In this document: positions 49,040-57,104 of the stretch, in pieces
Position numbering within the stretch: the first letter of the stretch is position 1
How the letters are laid out: the number at the start of each line of letters is the position of its first letter
NCBI RefSeq assembly: GCF_003002815.1
Contig: NZ_PVTF01000007.1
Coordinates: 62,001-126,000 of the forward strand
Direction: 5' to 3'
Source: Umezawaea tangerina
Lineage (GTDB): Bacteria > Actinomycetota > Actinomycetes > Mycobacteriales > Pseudonocardiaceae
DNA: 64,000 bases
The notes under the pieces: model-generated
The model's database searches: none
Seen by the model: the letters and a program-made list of their open reading frames with translations, nothing else
Told to the model about the DNA's origin: nothing
Program-made: the position numbers and the translations under genes

Positions 49040-51706
49040 TCACGGCGTGACGGGCACCGTGCGCACCGAGAGGTTGCTCCCCGTGGAGATCCCGTCGAGC
49101 CCCGAGAGCTCCAGGATCCGCGCGGGACCGCTGCCACGGGCCGCGGTCACGCCCAACGTGCCGTCCACGCGGGTGGCGGCCGCGGCCAGGTCGAGCAGCA
49201 GGGCGATGCCGGAGCTGCTCAGGTACCGCAACCGGGTCAGGTCGACCTCGACCCGCAGGTGCGCCGCGGCGGCGATCCGCGCCAGCAGCCCGGCCCGCAC
49301 CTCCTGCACCTCCGCGAGGTCCAGGTCGCCGGTGAGCTCCAGCACCAGTCCCGCCCCGTCCGCGTCCGTCCGCGGCTGCTCCGGGGCGGGGTGCGACTCG
49401 GCGGGGAGCTCGGTCTTCTCGGGGGCGAGCCGGAAGCGCACGGTCGTGCCGGTGCCGTCACCGTGGTCGAAGGTCGAGCGTTCGGCCAGCGCCTTGATGA
49501 TCTTCAGGCCGCGGCCCCTCGTCCCGTTGTCCGCGGGGACCGGGCGCCACCGGCCGTGGTCGCGCACCACCACGTCGACGCCGCCGGCGGTCGTGCGGGC
49601 GACCTCGTAGTCGAAGTCGCCGCCACCGTCGGGGTAGGCGTGGTCGACCGCGTTGGCCGCCGCCTCGCCGAGTGCCAGCTGGAGGTCGTCCACCGTGTCC
49701 GGAGCGAGACCGGCCTGCGCGGCCCACCCGTCGACCGCGCGCCGCATCACGCCGAGCTGGGCGGACTCCGCGGGCACGCCGAGCCCGCGCAAGGACGCGG
49801 GCAGGTAGCGCACGACGAGCAGCGCCACGTCGTCGTCGTGCCCGTCGGCCAGCATCGCGTCGGTGACGGCTCCGGTGAGCGCGTCCGGCGCGGACCCGCT
49901 ACCTGCGCGCACCACGTCGAGGAGCCTGCCCAACCCGTCGTCGATGGGGACGTCGCGGCGTTCGACCAGCCCGTCGGTGTAGAGCACGATCGACGCACCC
50001 GGCGCCAGCAGCGCCGTCTCCTCGCGGTAGGTCGTCCGCCCGCGGACCCCCAGCACCGGTCCGGCCCGCCCCTCCAGGAACCGGGCTTCGCCGCCGTCGG
50101 CGAGCACAGGTGGCGGGTGCCCGGCCACGGCCCAGCGCAGCAGGCCGTTGGACCAGTCGAACGTCAGGCACGCGCACGTGCTGCCCGCCGCGCCGTTGAC
50201 CCGCAGCGCGAAGGTGTCCAGGCGTTCCAGCGCCCCGGCGGGGGAGTGCCCGTCCAGCAGGTAGCTCGCGAGCGCGCTGCGCAGCTGCCCCATCACCGCG
50301 GCGGCGGTGGGTCCCTTGCCCACGACGTCGCCCACCGACAGCGCGACGGTGGAGTCCGCGATCTGGAGCACCTCGTACCAGTCGCCACCGGTCCGCCCGT
50401 ACGTCGACGCGGGCAGGTACCGCGCGGACGCCGCCAGTCGCGGCAGGTCGGGCAGCCGCCGGGGGAGCAGGCTGCGCTGCAGGGTCTCGGCGATCTCGTG
50501 CTCGTGCCGCAGCAGCAGCTCCCGCTCGGCGTCGGCGCGCCGACGGGCCGTCACGTCCCGCGCGATGGCCTGCCACCCCGTGGGCGTGCCCTGGACGCCC
50601 AGCTCCAGCGAGAGCACGGTGCCGTCGGCGCGGCGGACGTCCCAGACGTCGGTGACCTCGGCCGACGGCCCGTCCAGCGCGTTCTCCGGGCCGGAGACAA
50701 CGATGTCGGTCACCGACGTGCCCAGCAGCTCCGCGCGCTCGTAGCCGAGCAGCGCGCAGGCCGCCGGGTTGACCTCGACGAACCTCAGTCCGCGGTCGAC
50801 GATCCAGATCCCGTCCGTGGCGCGCTCCACGAGCAGCCGGTAGCGCTGCTCGCTGTCGCGCAGCGCCCGGTCCGCGTGGGTCCGCTCCACCGACTCCCAG
50901 CAGCGGTTGACCACGGCCGCGACCAGGTCGACCTCCGCCGCCGTCCACTTCCGCGCGGTCGCCTGGTGCACCGCCATCGCCGCGGCGAACCGGCCGTTCT
51001 TCAGCAGCGGCAGGCAGATCACCGCGCGGATGCCGGTGACCTCGTAGGCGGCCAGGTCGTCGTCGCGCAGCCTGTCGTCGTCGAGGCTGTCGGCGACCAC
51101 CCACGGCTCGCCCGCGCGCATGGCCCGCAGGCAGCCCTCGCCGAACTGGGACATCGCGAACCTCCCCGCCAGGTGCGGCAGGCCGGTGGCGTGGTCGCCG
51201 CTCATGACGAAGTGGTCCTCGTCGGCCTCGGTCCTGGCGTAGGCGCACCGGTCGGCGCCGAGGTGCCTGCCCAGCCGCCGCGTCGCCAGCGCCATGACGG
51301 CCTCGGCGTCGTCCAGCGCCTGCCATTCGCGTTCGAGGTCGGCGAGGAAGCGCCCGTCGGCGCCGGTGTCCGCCCGGACGCGCGCCACGACGGTGAGACC
51401 ACCGTCGGGTGCCGTCGCGCAGACGAGGAAGACCGCGACGTCGTCGCCGTCGCCCCGCAGCGTCGTGTCGCCCGACCAGACCCGGTCGGCCGAGGCCAAC
51501 GCCGCGGCCAGTGCCCCGTCGACCAGGAACCGGTCGAAGCGGGTCCCGGTGACGTCCGCGTCGGCCCCCAGGCCGAGCAGCGCCCGTCCCACCGGGTTCA
51601 GGTGCGCCAAGCGACCGTCGGGCCCGACGAAGGCGACGATGTCCGAGCCTTCCCCGACGTCCAGGTCTTCCACATCGCTCCCGGGAGATCGGCTCCGCTT
51701 CCCCAT
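49040..51706 (-). CDS. PAS-GAF-PAS-SpoIIE-HATPase-STAS multidomain phosphatase
   Basis: An 888-residue signalling protein from ATG 51706. Order: PAS (~20-110), GAF (~130-290, GEGCLRAMRAGEPWVV), PAS (~295-420), coiled linker, SpoIIE/PP2C phosphatase (~440-640, GGDWYEVLQI, SVGDVVGKGPTAA, VLYTDGLVERRD), anti-sigma-type HATPase (~650-775, LALGEAAANAVDHAYP, GRGLKIIKAL) and a STAS antagonist domain (~785-885, LRYLSSSGIALLLDLA). Thus phosphatase, kinase and antagonist of a partner-switching module are in one chain. The sigma factor partner is elsewhere. The stop lies ten bases from the convergent ligase gene. Confidence 0.93.
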   Translation of the reverse strand: MGKRSRSPGSDVEDLDVGEGSDIVAFVGPDGRLAHLNPVGRALLGLGADADVTGTRFDRFLVDGALAAALASADRVWSGDTTLRGDGDDVAVFLVCATAPDGGLTVVARVRADTGADGRFLADLEREWQALDDAEAVMALATRRLGRHLGADRCAYARTEADEDHFVMSGDHATGLPHLAGRFAMSQFGEGCLRAMRAGEPWVVADSLDDDRLRDDDLAAYEVTGIRAVICLPLLKNGRFAAAMAVHQATARKWTAAEVDLVAAVVNRCWESVERTHADRALRDSEQRYRLLVERATDGIWIVDRGLRFVEVNPAACALLGYERAELLGTSVTDIVVSGPENALDGPSAEVTDVWDVRRADGTVLSLELGVQGTPTGWQAIARDVTARRRADAERELLLRHEHEIAETLQRSLLPRRLPDLPRLAASARYLPASTYGRTGGDWYEVLQIADSTVALSVGDVVGKGPTAAAVMGQLRSALASYLLDGHSPAGALERLDTFALRVNGAAGSTCACLTFDWSNGLLRWAVAGHPPPVLADGGEARFLEGRAGPVLGVRGRTTYREETALLAPGASIVLYTDGLVERRDVPIDDGLGRLLDVVRAGSGSAPDALTGAVTDAMLADGHDDDVALLVVRYLPASLRGLGVPAESAQLGVMRRAVDGWAAQAGLAPDTVDDLQLALGEAAANAVDHAYPDGGGDFDYEVARTTAGGVDVVVRDHGRWRPVPADNGTRGRGLKIIKALAERSTFDHGDGTGTTVRFRLAPEKTELPAESHPAPEQPRTDADGAGLVLELTGDLDLAEVQEVRAGLLARIAAAAHLRVEVDLTRLRYLSSSGIALLLDLAAAATRVDGTLGVTAARGSGPARILELSGLDGISTGSNLSVRTVPVTP

Positions 51707-51770
51707 GGTTTGCCGACATGCTTTCACGTTGCCGAGGCGGCCGCGTTCCGGCCGCTGCCGGGGGCGGGGC

Positions 51771-52091
51771 TCACCCCGTGGCGGGCGCTTCCCCCAGTTC
51801 GGCCAAGCCGTGCTCCCACCGGTGTCGCCGCTGCTCGGACGTCTGCTCCCACCACGGGGTGCCGCGCTCGCCGAGCGCCACCTTCGCGACCTGGACCCGT
51901 GCACGTGCCGAGGCGGGGTCGTCACCGGCGCGCAGCGCCCGTCCGACATCGCGGCGCGCGGCCATCAGCGCCTTGCGCAGCACCGCGGCCGCGGGCTCGG
52001 GCACCTCCGGGTCGGTGGCCCGCCAGCGACGGCCGGAGATGACGACGAAGTGCCCGTCGTCGGTCTTCGGCGGGGGTTCCTTCCCGGCCAT
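51771..52091 (-). CDS. Small conserved actinobacterial protein ('Tol-like' annotation group)
   Basis: A 106-residue soluble protein with the segments VVISGRRWRATDPEVPEP, LRKALMAARRDVGRAL, and VQVAKVALGERGTPWWEQT. Such proteins are widely and probably wrongly labelled 'biopolymer transporter Tol'. There is no transmembrane helix or Tol feature. The ATG at 52091 has a strong Shine-Dalgarno (AGGAGGTG). It is predicted to be mostly helical. Function unknown. Confidence 0.8.
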   Translation of the reverse strand: MAGKEPPPKTDDGHFVVISGRRWRATDPEVPEPAAAVLRKALMAARRDVGRALRAGDDPASARARVQVAKVALGERGTPWWEQTSEQRRHRWEHGLAELGEAPATG

Positions 52092-52208
52092 CGCACCTCC
52101 TGCCCCGGTCCTCCGCGGACCGGTTACCCGGCGGGCCGCGCTCCACACCGACACCGCCCGATCGGGTCGCGGCGGTGTGAACCCGCGAGGCCGGGGTATT
52201 CGCCGGGC

Positions 52209-52829
52209 ATGACCACCACGAAACCGCCGCTGCGCGCACTCGCGCTCGTCTGCACCCTGTCGCCCTCCCCGTCCGAGTCCAGCAGCCAGCTCATCGCCGA
52301 CCAGGTGCTGGGAGCGCTGGCCGAGCACGGGGTGACGGGGGAGAGCGTCCGGCTGGTCGACCACGACGTGAAGCCGGGTGTCCTCACCGACATGGGCGAG
52401 GGCGACGACTGGCCGTCCATCCGGGAGCGGATGCTCGCCGCCGACATCCTGCTGGTGTCGACCCCGACGTGGATGGGCCAGGCCAGCAGCGTGGCGCAGC
52501 GGGCGATGGAGCGGTTGGACGGCGAGCTGTCCGAAAAGGACGACGAGGGCAGGCTGCTGACCTACGGCAAGGTCGGTGTCGTGGCCGTAGTGGGCAACGA
52601 GGACGGCGCGCACAAGATCAGCGCGGACCTCTACCAGTGCCTCAACGACGTCGGCTTCACGATCCCCGCGGGCGGCGTGACGTACTGGAACGGCGAGGCG
52701 ATGCAGGGCAAGGACTACAAGGACCTCGACGAGACCCCGGAGGCCACCGCCGGGACGACGAAGACCCTGGCCGCCAACGCCGCCCACCTGGCCCGGCTGC
52801 TCAAGGCGGAGCAGTACCCGGCGACCTGA
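52209..52829 (+). CDS. Flavodoxin-fold NAD(P)H-dependent FMN oxidoreductase
   Basis: A 206-residue flavodoxin-like reductase. The FMN phosphate loop is LSPSPSESSSQL, the second flavin loop is LLVSTPTWMGQASS, and the third is VGNEDGAHKISADLYQ. This matches the NAD(P)H-dependent oxidoreductase/WrbA-like group that reduces quinones or other acceptors. No membrane segment. The ATG is at 52209. It is followed after 20 bases by the DUF1707-repeat protein, with which it may be transcribed. Confidence 0.92.
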   Translation: MTTTKPPLRALALVCTLSPSPSESSSQLIADQVLGALAEHGVTGESVRLVDHDVKPGVLTDMGEGDDWPSIRERMLAADILLVSTPTWMGQASSVAQRAMERLDGELSEKDDEGRLLTYGKVGVVAVVGNEDGAHKISADLYQCLNDVGFTIPAGGVTYWNGEAMQGKDYKDLDETPEATAGTTKTLAANAAHLARLLKAEQYPAT

Positions 52830-52849
52830 CCGCCCGTGCCGCCACGCGG

Positions 52850-54394
52850 GTGTTGATCCACGACCCCGCCCCCGCCACACTCGTGTCCGGCCGGGTGTTT
52901 CGGGGGGTGCGGGCTTCTGTGGTCGCGTGGTGGAACGCGCAGGCGCGCAAGGGGGCTAGGCGGCTGCACGCGGTGGCGGTGCTGGACTACGGGCTGGCGT
53001 GCGGAGGCCTGGACCAGGACCGCTACGCGCGTCTCCGGCAGGTGGTGCTGACGGCGGACTACCACGACCTGCCCGCCGTGGTCGCCGACGTGCCCGCGCC
53101 GAGGTGGGACACGATGCCCGTCGGCGCGCCCGTGGACGACCACCAGCGCGCGTTCGCGGCCACGTTGCTGGACATCGCCGCGCGGTACGGGTTGGTGGAC
53201 GGCTCGGACCGCAGGTGGCGGACCGCGTTCGCGGCCAAGGCGCGGACGGCGGCCGACCTGCTCGTGCTGTTCCTCGACCTCGAACCGCACCTGCGGCACC
53301 GCCGCGACGACCCGGCGATGGTGGCGGGGCTGGACCGGCTGGCCTTCGTGCGGACGATCCTCAAGGCCAGGGGGCGCGGAAGGCTCAGTCGAGCCGAGTT
53401 CGACGGCCTCCTCGAACGGACGGCCGCGGGTGATGACCTCGACGTGCTGCGTGCGGAGGTGGACAACCCCGGTCAGGCCGACCGTTCGGGCTCCGCGGAC
53501 CTGTCGTCGAACCACGTGACCTGGGAAGGCGCCAAGGCGGAACCCACCGAAGTGGATCCAGCTGGGGTCGAGCCGGTGGCCACGCTGGAGCCGCGCGTCA
53601 AGACCAGGCGGGTGCCCAGGGCCAAGCCGGTCGTCAAGCCGGAGCCGGTTGCCGAGCCGGAGCCGCGGGTCGAGACCAGGCGGGTGCCTGGGGCCAAGCC
53701 GGAGCCGGTGGTTGAGCCGGAGCCGGTTGCCGAGGTCGAGCCGGTGGCCGAGCCCGTGATCAGGCCGGTGCCGCCCGTCGAGATCAAGCTGGTGCCCAAG
53801 GCCAGAGCAGTCGCCAAGCCCGAACCAGTCGCCAAGCCGAAGACGGTCGCGAAGGTCGACCCGGAGATCGAGGCCTGCCCGGTCGTCCGGGCCAAGCCGG
53901 TCGCCGAAGTCGGGCCAGTCGCCAAGTCCGATCCGGTCGCCGAATCCAAGCCTGCCGCCGAACCCGAGCGAGCCGTCGACATCGAGCCGGCTGTGGCCCC
54001 CGTGGCCGCTGAGCCGCCGGCGCTCGACCTGGACCGCGCCCGGATCGCCAAGTACCTGGAGCAGGCGTTGTTCGACGAGCGGCTCGGTCCGGGCGAGTAT
54101 TCCGCCCGGACCGTCGCCGTGTGGTCGGCGACCACCTCCCACGACCTCGCGGAACTCGTGGTCGACCTACCGCTGCCCGCCGACGAGCCGCTGCGCGACC
54201 GCAGACCGGACGCGCACGCCGACGACCTGCTCACCCCGGCCCAGCGCCAGACCGCGCTCGACCGCCTCGACCGCGCGATGGCCGGTGGCGCGCTCACCCT
54301 GTGGGAGTACGAGACCCGCCTGGACGCGGCCGTCAACGCCCGCACCTTCCAGGACCTCGCCCCCGTGACGGACCACCTGCCACCCGGCTGGTAG
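52850..54394 (+). CDS. Protein with several DUF1707-like repeats and a Pro/Glu/Lys-rich linker
   Basis: About 514 residues from GTG 52850 (the start is uncertain). Three N-terminal segments (AVAVLDYGLACGGLDQDRY.., then HQRAFAATLLDIAARYGLVDG.., then LAFVRTILKARGRGRLSRAEF..) and two C-terminal segments (IAKYLEQALFDERLGPGEYSA.., and ALDRLDRAMAGGALTLWEYE..) follow the helix-G-x-L-x-x-x-E/R-Y/F pattern of DUF1707. Between them, about 170 residues are rich in Lys-Pro, Glu-Pro and Ala-Val, with near-duplicates RVKTRRVPRAKP and RVETRRVPGAKP. No membrane helix is visible. It looks like a scaffold with small domains at both ends. Confidence 0.75.
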   Translation: MLIHDPAPATLVSGRVFRGVRASVVAWWNAQARKGARRLHAVAVLDYGLACGGLDQDRYARLRQVVLTADYHDLPAVVADVPAPRWDTMPVGAPVDDHQRAFAATLLDIAARYGLVDGSDRRWRTAFAAKARTAADLLVLFLDLEPHLRHRRDDPAMVAGLDRLAFVRTILKARGRGRLSRAEFDGLLERTAAGDDLDVLRAEVDNPGQADRSGSADLSSNHVTWEGAKAEPTEVDPAGVEPVATLEPRVKTRRVPRAKPVVKPEPVAEPEPRVETRRVPGAKPEPVVEPEPVAEVEPVAEPVIRPVPPVEIKLVPKARAVAKPEPVAKPKTVAKVDPEIEACPVVRAKPVAEVGPVAKSDPVAESKPAAEPERAVDIEPAVAPVAAEPPALDLDRARIAKYLEQALFDERLGPGEYSARTVAVWSATTSHDLAELVVDLPLPADEPLRDRRPDAHADDLLTPAQRQTALDRLDRAMAGGALTLWEYETRLDAAVNARTFQDLAPVTDHLPPGW

Positions 54395-54401
54395 CGGCGG
54401 T

Positions 54402-54617
54402 TCAGCGCGTTCGCACGTCCCCGTGCGAGTCGACCGAGTCGTCTTGGGACGACTCGAACCCCGAAGGAGCGTCGTCCTCGCGGTCGGTCTCGTAGGGGTC
54501 GGGGTTGGTCTTGGCGAGTTCCTCGGCGGAGGCCTTGGCCTCGTCGATGAGGTCCTGGTTGTCGGCGAGCCGTTCTTCCATGGCCTCGATGTCGACGTCC
54601 GGCTTGTCCTCGGCCAT
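54402..54617 (-). CDS. Small acidic hypothetical protein
   Basis: A 71-residue acidic protein, MAEDKPDVDIEAMEERLADN at the start, then a helical DEAKASAEELAKTNPDPYET and a disordered Asp/Ser-rich end. It converges on the DUF1707-repeat gene with seven bases between the stop codons. It may be a short coiled-coil helix. No family was recognised. Confidence 0.7.
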   Translation of the reverse strand: MAEDKPDVDIEAMEERLADNQDLIDEAKASAEELAKTNPDPYETDREDDAPSGFESSQDDSVDSHGDVRTR

Positions 54618-54729
54618 GTGGGCTCCTCGTTCGGGCCGGGCGGGGTGCCCTGGCGGTCGGAGGGTCCCCGGTGGGGGTGGTGCGCAAACCGGTGCGGGAC
54701 CTCGGGTGCAGGGGGAGAACACCCTTTCA

Positions 54730-54741
54730 CTAGTTACCTAG
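54730..54741. promoter_or_regulatory. CTAG-N4-CTAG dyad, candidate GntR/YtrA operator
   Basis: CTAG-TTAC-CTAG sits 24 bases before the ATG of the ABC ATPase gene. The downstream regulator at 56642-57037 is of the YtrA type, whose members repress adjacent ABC operons. No good Shine-Dalgarno precedes the ATG, so the transcript may be nearly leaderless. Confidence 0.5.
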
Positions 54742-54764
54742 GGAACAAGTGCTACGGTGGTCGC

Positions 54765-55640
54765 ATGACGGACGAACAGCTGCCGGTGCGGGCTGACGCG
54801 CTGGGGAAGAAGTACCCGCGGGGGTGGGCGTTGCGGGAGTGCGCGCTGGAGGTCCCGGCGGGGCGGGTCGTGGCGCTCGTCGGGCCGAACGGGGCGGGCA
54901 AGAGCACGTTCATGGGGTTGGTCACCGGGTTGTTGCGGCCGACGACGGGGCGGATCGAGGTGTTCGGCGACACGCCGAACGGGCGGGGCATGCACCCGGC
55001 GGTGTCGTACCTGACGCAGCAGAAGCCGCTGTACCCGCAGATCACCGTGGCCGAGACGCTCAGGTTCGGCAGGAACTCGAACCCCGGCTGGGACCAGGCG
55101 TACGCGGAGGAGCTGGTGGCCCGTGCGAGCGTGCCGCTCACCGCGAAGGTGGGCACGCTGTCCGGCGGGCAGCGCACCAGGGTGGCGCTGGCGGTGGCGC
55201 TGGGCAAGCGGCCGCGGATGCTGATGCTCGACGAGCCGCTGGCCGACCTCGACCCGCTCGCGCGGGAGGTCGTGCTGAGGACGTTGCTGACGGAGTGCCG
55301 CGACCAGGGCATCACGGTGCTGCTGTCCTCGCACGTGCTGGCCGAGCTCGAAGGGGTGTGCGACCACCTCGTGCTGCTGTCCGAGGGACGGATCCAGCTC
55401 GCCGGTGACGTGACCGCGCTGCTCGACGGCCACGTCCTGCTGGTGGGCCCGCTCGGCGTGCCGTGCCCCGCGCCGCCCGCGTCGGTCGTGGACGTGCAGA
55501 CGGTGGACGGCGCGCAGGTCGTACACGCCGTCGCGCACCCGATGCCCCCGCAGCACGGCTGGCGGTCGCTGCGACCGCGGCTGGGTCAGCTCACGCTCGC
55601 CTACATGCGCAGCGGTGGTTCCGCGGAGGTGGCGGCATGA
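54765..55640 (+). CDS. ABC transporter ATP-binding protein
   Basis: A 291-residue ATPase. Walker A is VGPNGAGKSTFMG, the Q-loop region reads YLTQQKPLYP, the signature is LSGGQRTRVALAVAL, Walker B/D-loop is RMLMLDEPLADLDPLA, and the switch is LLSSHVL. It belongs to the YtrB/CcmA-like group that pairs with ABC-2 permeases. About 70 C-terminal residues follow the core. It overlaps the permease gene by ATGA. The set is probably repressed by the GntR regulator and induced by cell-envelope or antibiotic stress, as in other YtrA systems. Confidence 0.95.
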   Translation: MTDEQLPVRADALGKKYPRGWALRECALEVPAGRVVALVGPNGAGKSTFMGLVTGLLRPTTGRIEVFGDTPNGRGMHPAVSYLTQQKPLYPQITVAETLRFGRNSNPGWDQAYAEELVARASVPLTAKVGTLSGGQRTRVALAVALGKRPRMLMLDEPLADLDPLAREVVLRTLLTECRDQGITVLLSSHVLAELEGVCDHLVLLSEGRIQLAGDVTALLDGHVLLVGPLGVPCPAPPASVVDVQTVDGAQVVHAVAHPMPPQHGWRSLRPRLGQLTLAYMRSGGSAEVAA

Positions 55641-56605
55641 CCTGGATCGTCTGGCGCCTGCAACGCCCGTTGTTCATCACCCTCGCCGCGGGCATCGTGC
55701 TTGCCGTCGGGGGCGCGCTGCTGCTGCGGGCCGTGATGACCGCTGATATCGCCGCGGCCGGATTGGCGGACTGCGTCCGGGAAGGCTTGCAGCGGGGCGT
55801 GGGTGGCGCGTGCGGCAGCAGGCAGGTCATGGAGTTCCAGAACGCCTGGGGCAACCGGATGTGGGTCGCGCAGGTGCTGGTCCTCGGGCTGCCCGTGCTG
55901 GTCGGGGTCTTCGTCGGCGCGCCGCTGTTCGCCCGCGAGTACGAGCAGGGCACGCACGCGCTGGCGTTCACGCAGTCGGTGAGCCGCACCCGGTGGATGG
56001 TCACCAAGTTCCTCGTCACGGTCCTGCCCGCGCTGACCGCGGTGGTCGTCATCCAGCTCGCGGTCGCGCACTGGGTCGCGGCGGCGGGGGAGCTGGGGCC
56101 GCAGCAGTCCGGCCCGTTCACCGCCATCAGCTTCGGTGTCGCGGGCGTGTCACCCGCCGCTTATGCCCTGTGCGCCTACACCCTCGGCATGTTCGTCGGG
56201 GCCGTGTCCAAGCGGACGCTCGTGGGCATGAGCCTGGCGCTCGGCGCGTTCGTCGTGATCCGCTTCGTGGTCGACGGGTTCAGGGAGTCGCTCGGCACGA
56301 CCACGCGGGTGACCTTCGACGACCCGTTCGAACGGGTGGACAAGAGCGCGGGGTTGACGGTGGACGGTGGCTGGCTCACCGCGGACGGGAAGGAGGTCAC
56401 CGACACCTCCCGGTATGACTTCAGCGACTGCGCGACCAAGGACTCCACGACGTGCTACCACGAGAAGGGGCTGGTGAAGTCGTTCTACGACATCATCCCG
56501 GCCGACGCGGTGGGGGCGCTGCACCTGGCCGAGGCGTCGATCTTCGTGGCGCTGTCGGCGGTGTTCGTCGCGGGCACGGTGTGGGCGGTGCGCAGGCAGG
56601 TCTGA
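55637..56605 (+). CDS. ABC-2 type permease
   Basis: A 322-residue membrane protein with about six helices, starting MTWIVWRLQRPLFITLAAG. An extracytoplasmic loop lies between helices 1 and 2 with two cysteines (DCVREG, GACGSRQ), and there is a large outside loop between the last two helices with two more (SDCATKD, TTCYHEKG). The cytoplasmic segment LFAREYEQGTHALAFTQSVSR is the usual ABC-2 coupling region. It is coupled to the ATPase at 54765. Substrate unknown. Confidence 0.92.
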   Translation: MTWIVWRLQRPLFITLAAGIVLAVGGALLLRAVMTADIAAAGLADCVREGLQRGVGGACGSRQVMEFQNAWGNRMWVAQVLVLGLPVLVGVFVGAPLFAREYEQGTHALAFTQSVSRTRWMVTKFLVTVLPALTAVVVIQLAVAHWVAAAGELGPQQSGPFTAISFGVAGVSPAAYALCAYTLGMFVGAVSKRTLVGMSLALGAFVVIRFVVDGFRESLGTTTRVTFDDPFERVDKSAGLTVDGGWLTADGKEVTDTSRYDFSDCATKDSTTCYHEKGLVKSFYDIIPADAVGALHLAEASIFVALSAVFVAGTVWAVRRQV

Positions 56606-56641
56606 AGGTGCTGGTGGCGAGCGCGGGACGGGGGGAGACCT

Positions 56642-57037
56642 ATGCTGGACGGCATGATCGAGTTTCGCATCGATCGGCACTCCGGGGTGGCCACCTACCT
56701 CCAGATCGCGGCACAGGTCAAGCAGGCGATGCGGATGGGCCTGCTGGGGCCGGGCGACCAGCTGCCGACGGCACGGGAGGTGGTGGAGAGCACCACGGTG
56801 AACCCCAACACCGTGCTCAAGGCGTACCGCGAGCTCGAGCACGAGGGGCTCGTGGAGGGCCGTCGCGGTGTGGGCACCTTCGTCATGGCCTCGCTGGCGA
56901 CCGACGCGGCGAAGGCCGGTGCCCCGCTGCGGGAGGAGCTGGACCTGTGGATGGGCCGCGCGGTGTCCGACGGCCTCGTGGTCGACGTGGTGGACGCGAT
57001 CTACACCGACGTGCGATCGGCGCACTACGAGGCCTAG
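56642..57037 (+). CDS. GntR-family regulator, YtrA subfamily
   Basis: A 131-residue regulator. The wHTH reads YLQIAAQVKQAMRMGLLGPG then STTVNPNTVLKAYRELEHEG, and a short helical C-terminus replaces the large effector domain, the definition of YtrA proteins. ATG 56642 has GGGGGAG five bases upstream; ATG 56654, the start by family comparison, would drop four residues. It lies between two halves of an ABC system and presumably represses it through the CTAG-N4-CTAG dyad. Confidence 0.93.
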   Translation: MLDGMIEFRIDRHSGVATYLQIAAQVKQAMRMGLLGPGDQLPTAREVVESTTVNPNTVLKAYRELEHEGLVEGRRGVGTFVMASLATDAAKAGAPLREELDLWMGRAVSDGLVVDVVDAIYTDVRSAHYEA

Positions 57038-57104
57038 CGCCGCCCGTGTCCACAGTGGAGGGTCCCTGTGGACGTCATGGTGACTTCGGAGGGGAACACC
57101 GGTC

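Noticed and set aside
53540-54000. Tandem-repeat-like DNA that could be mistaken for a CRISPR or minisatellite
   Set aside because: It stays in frame, codes for a Pro/Glu/Lys linker and lacks constant spacers; no cas genes are present.
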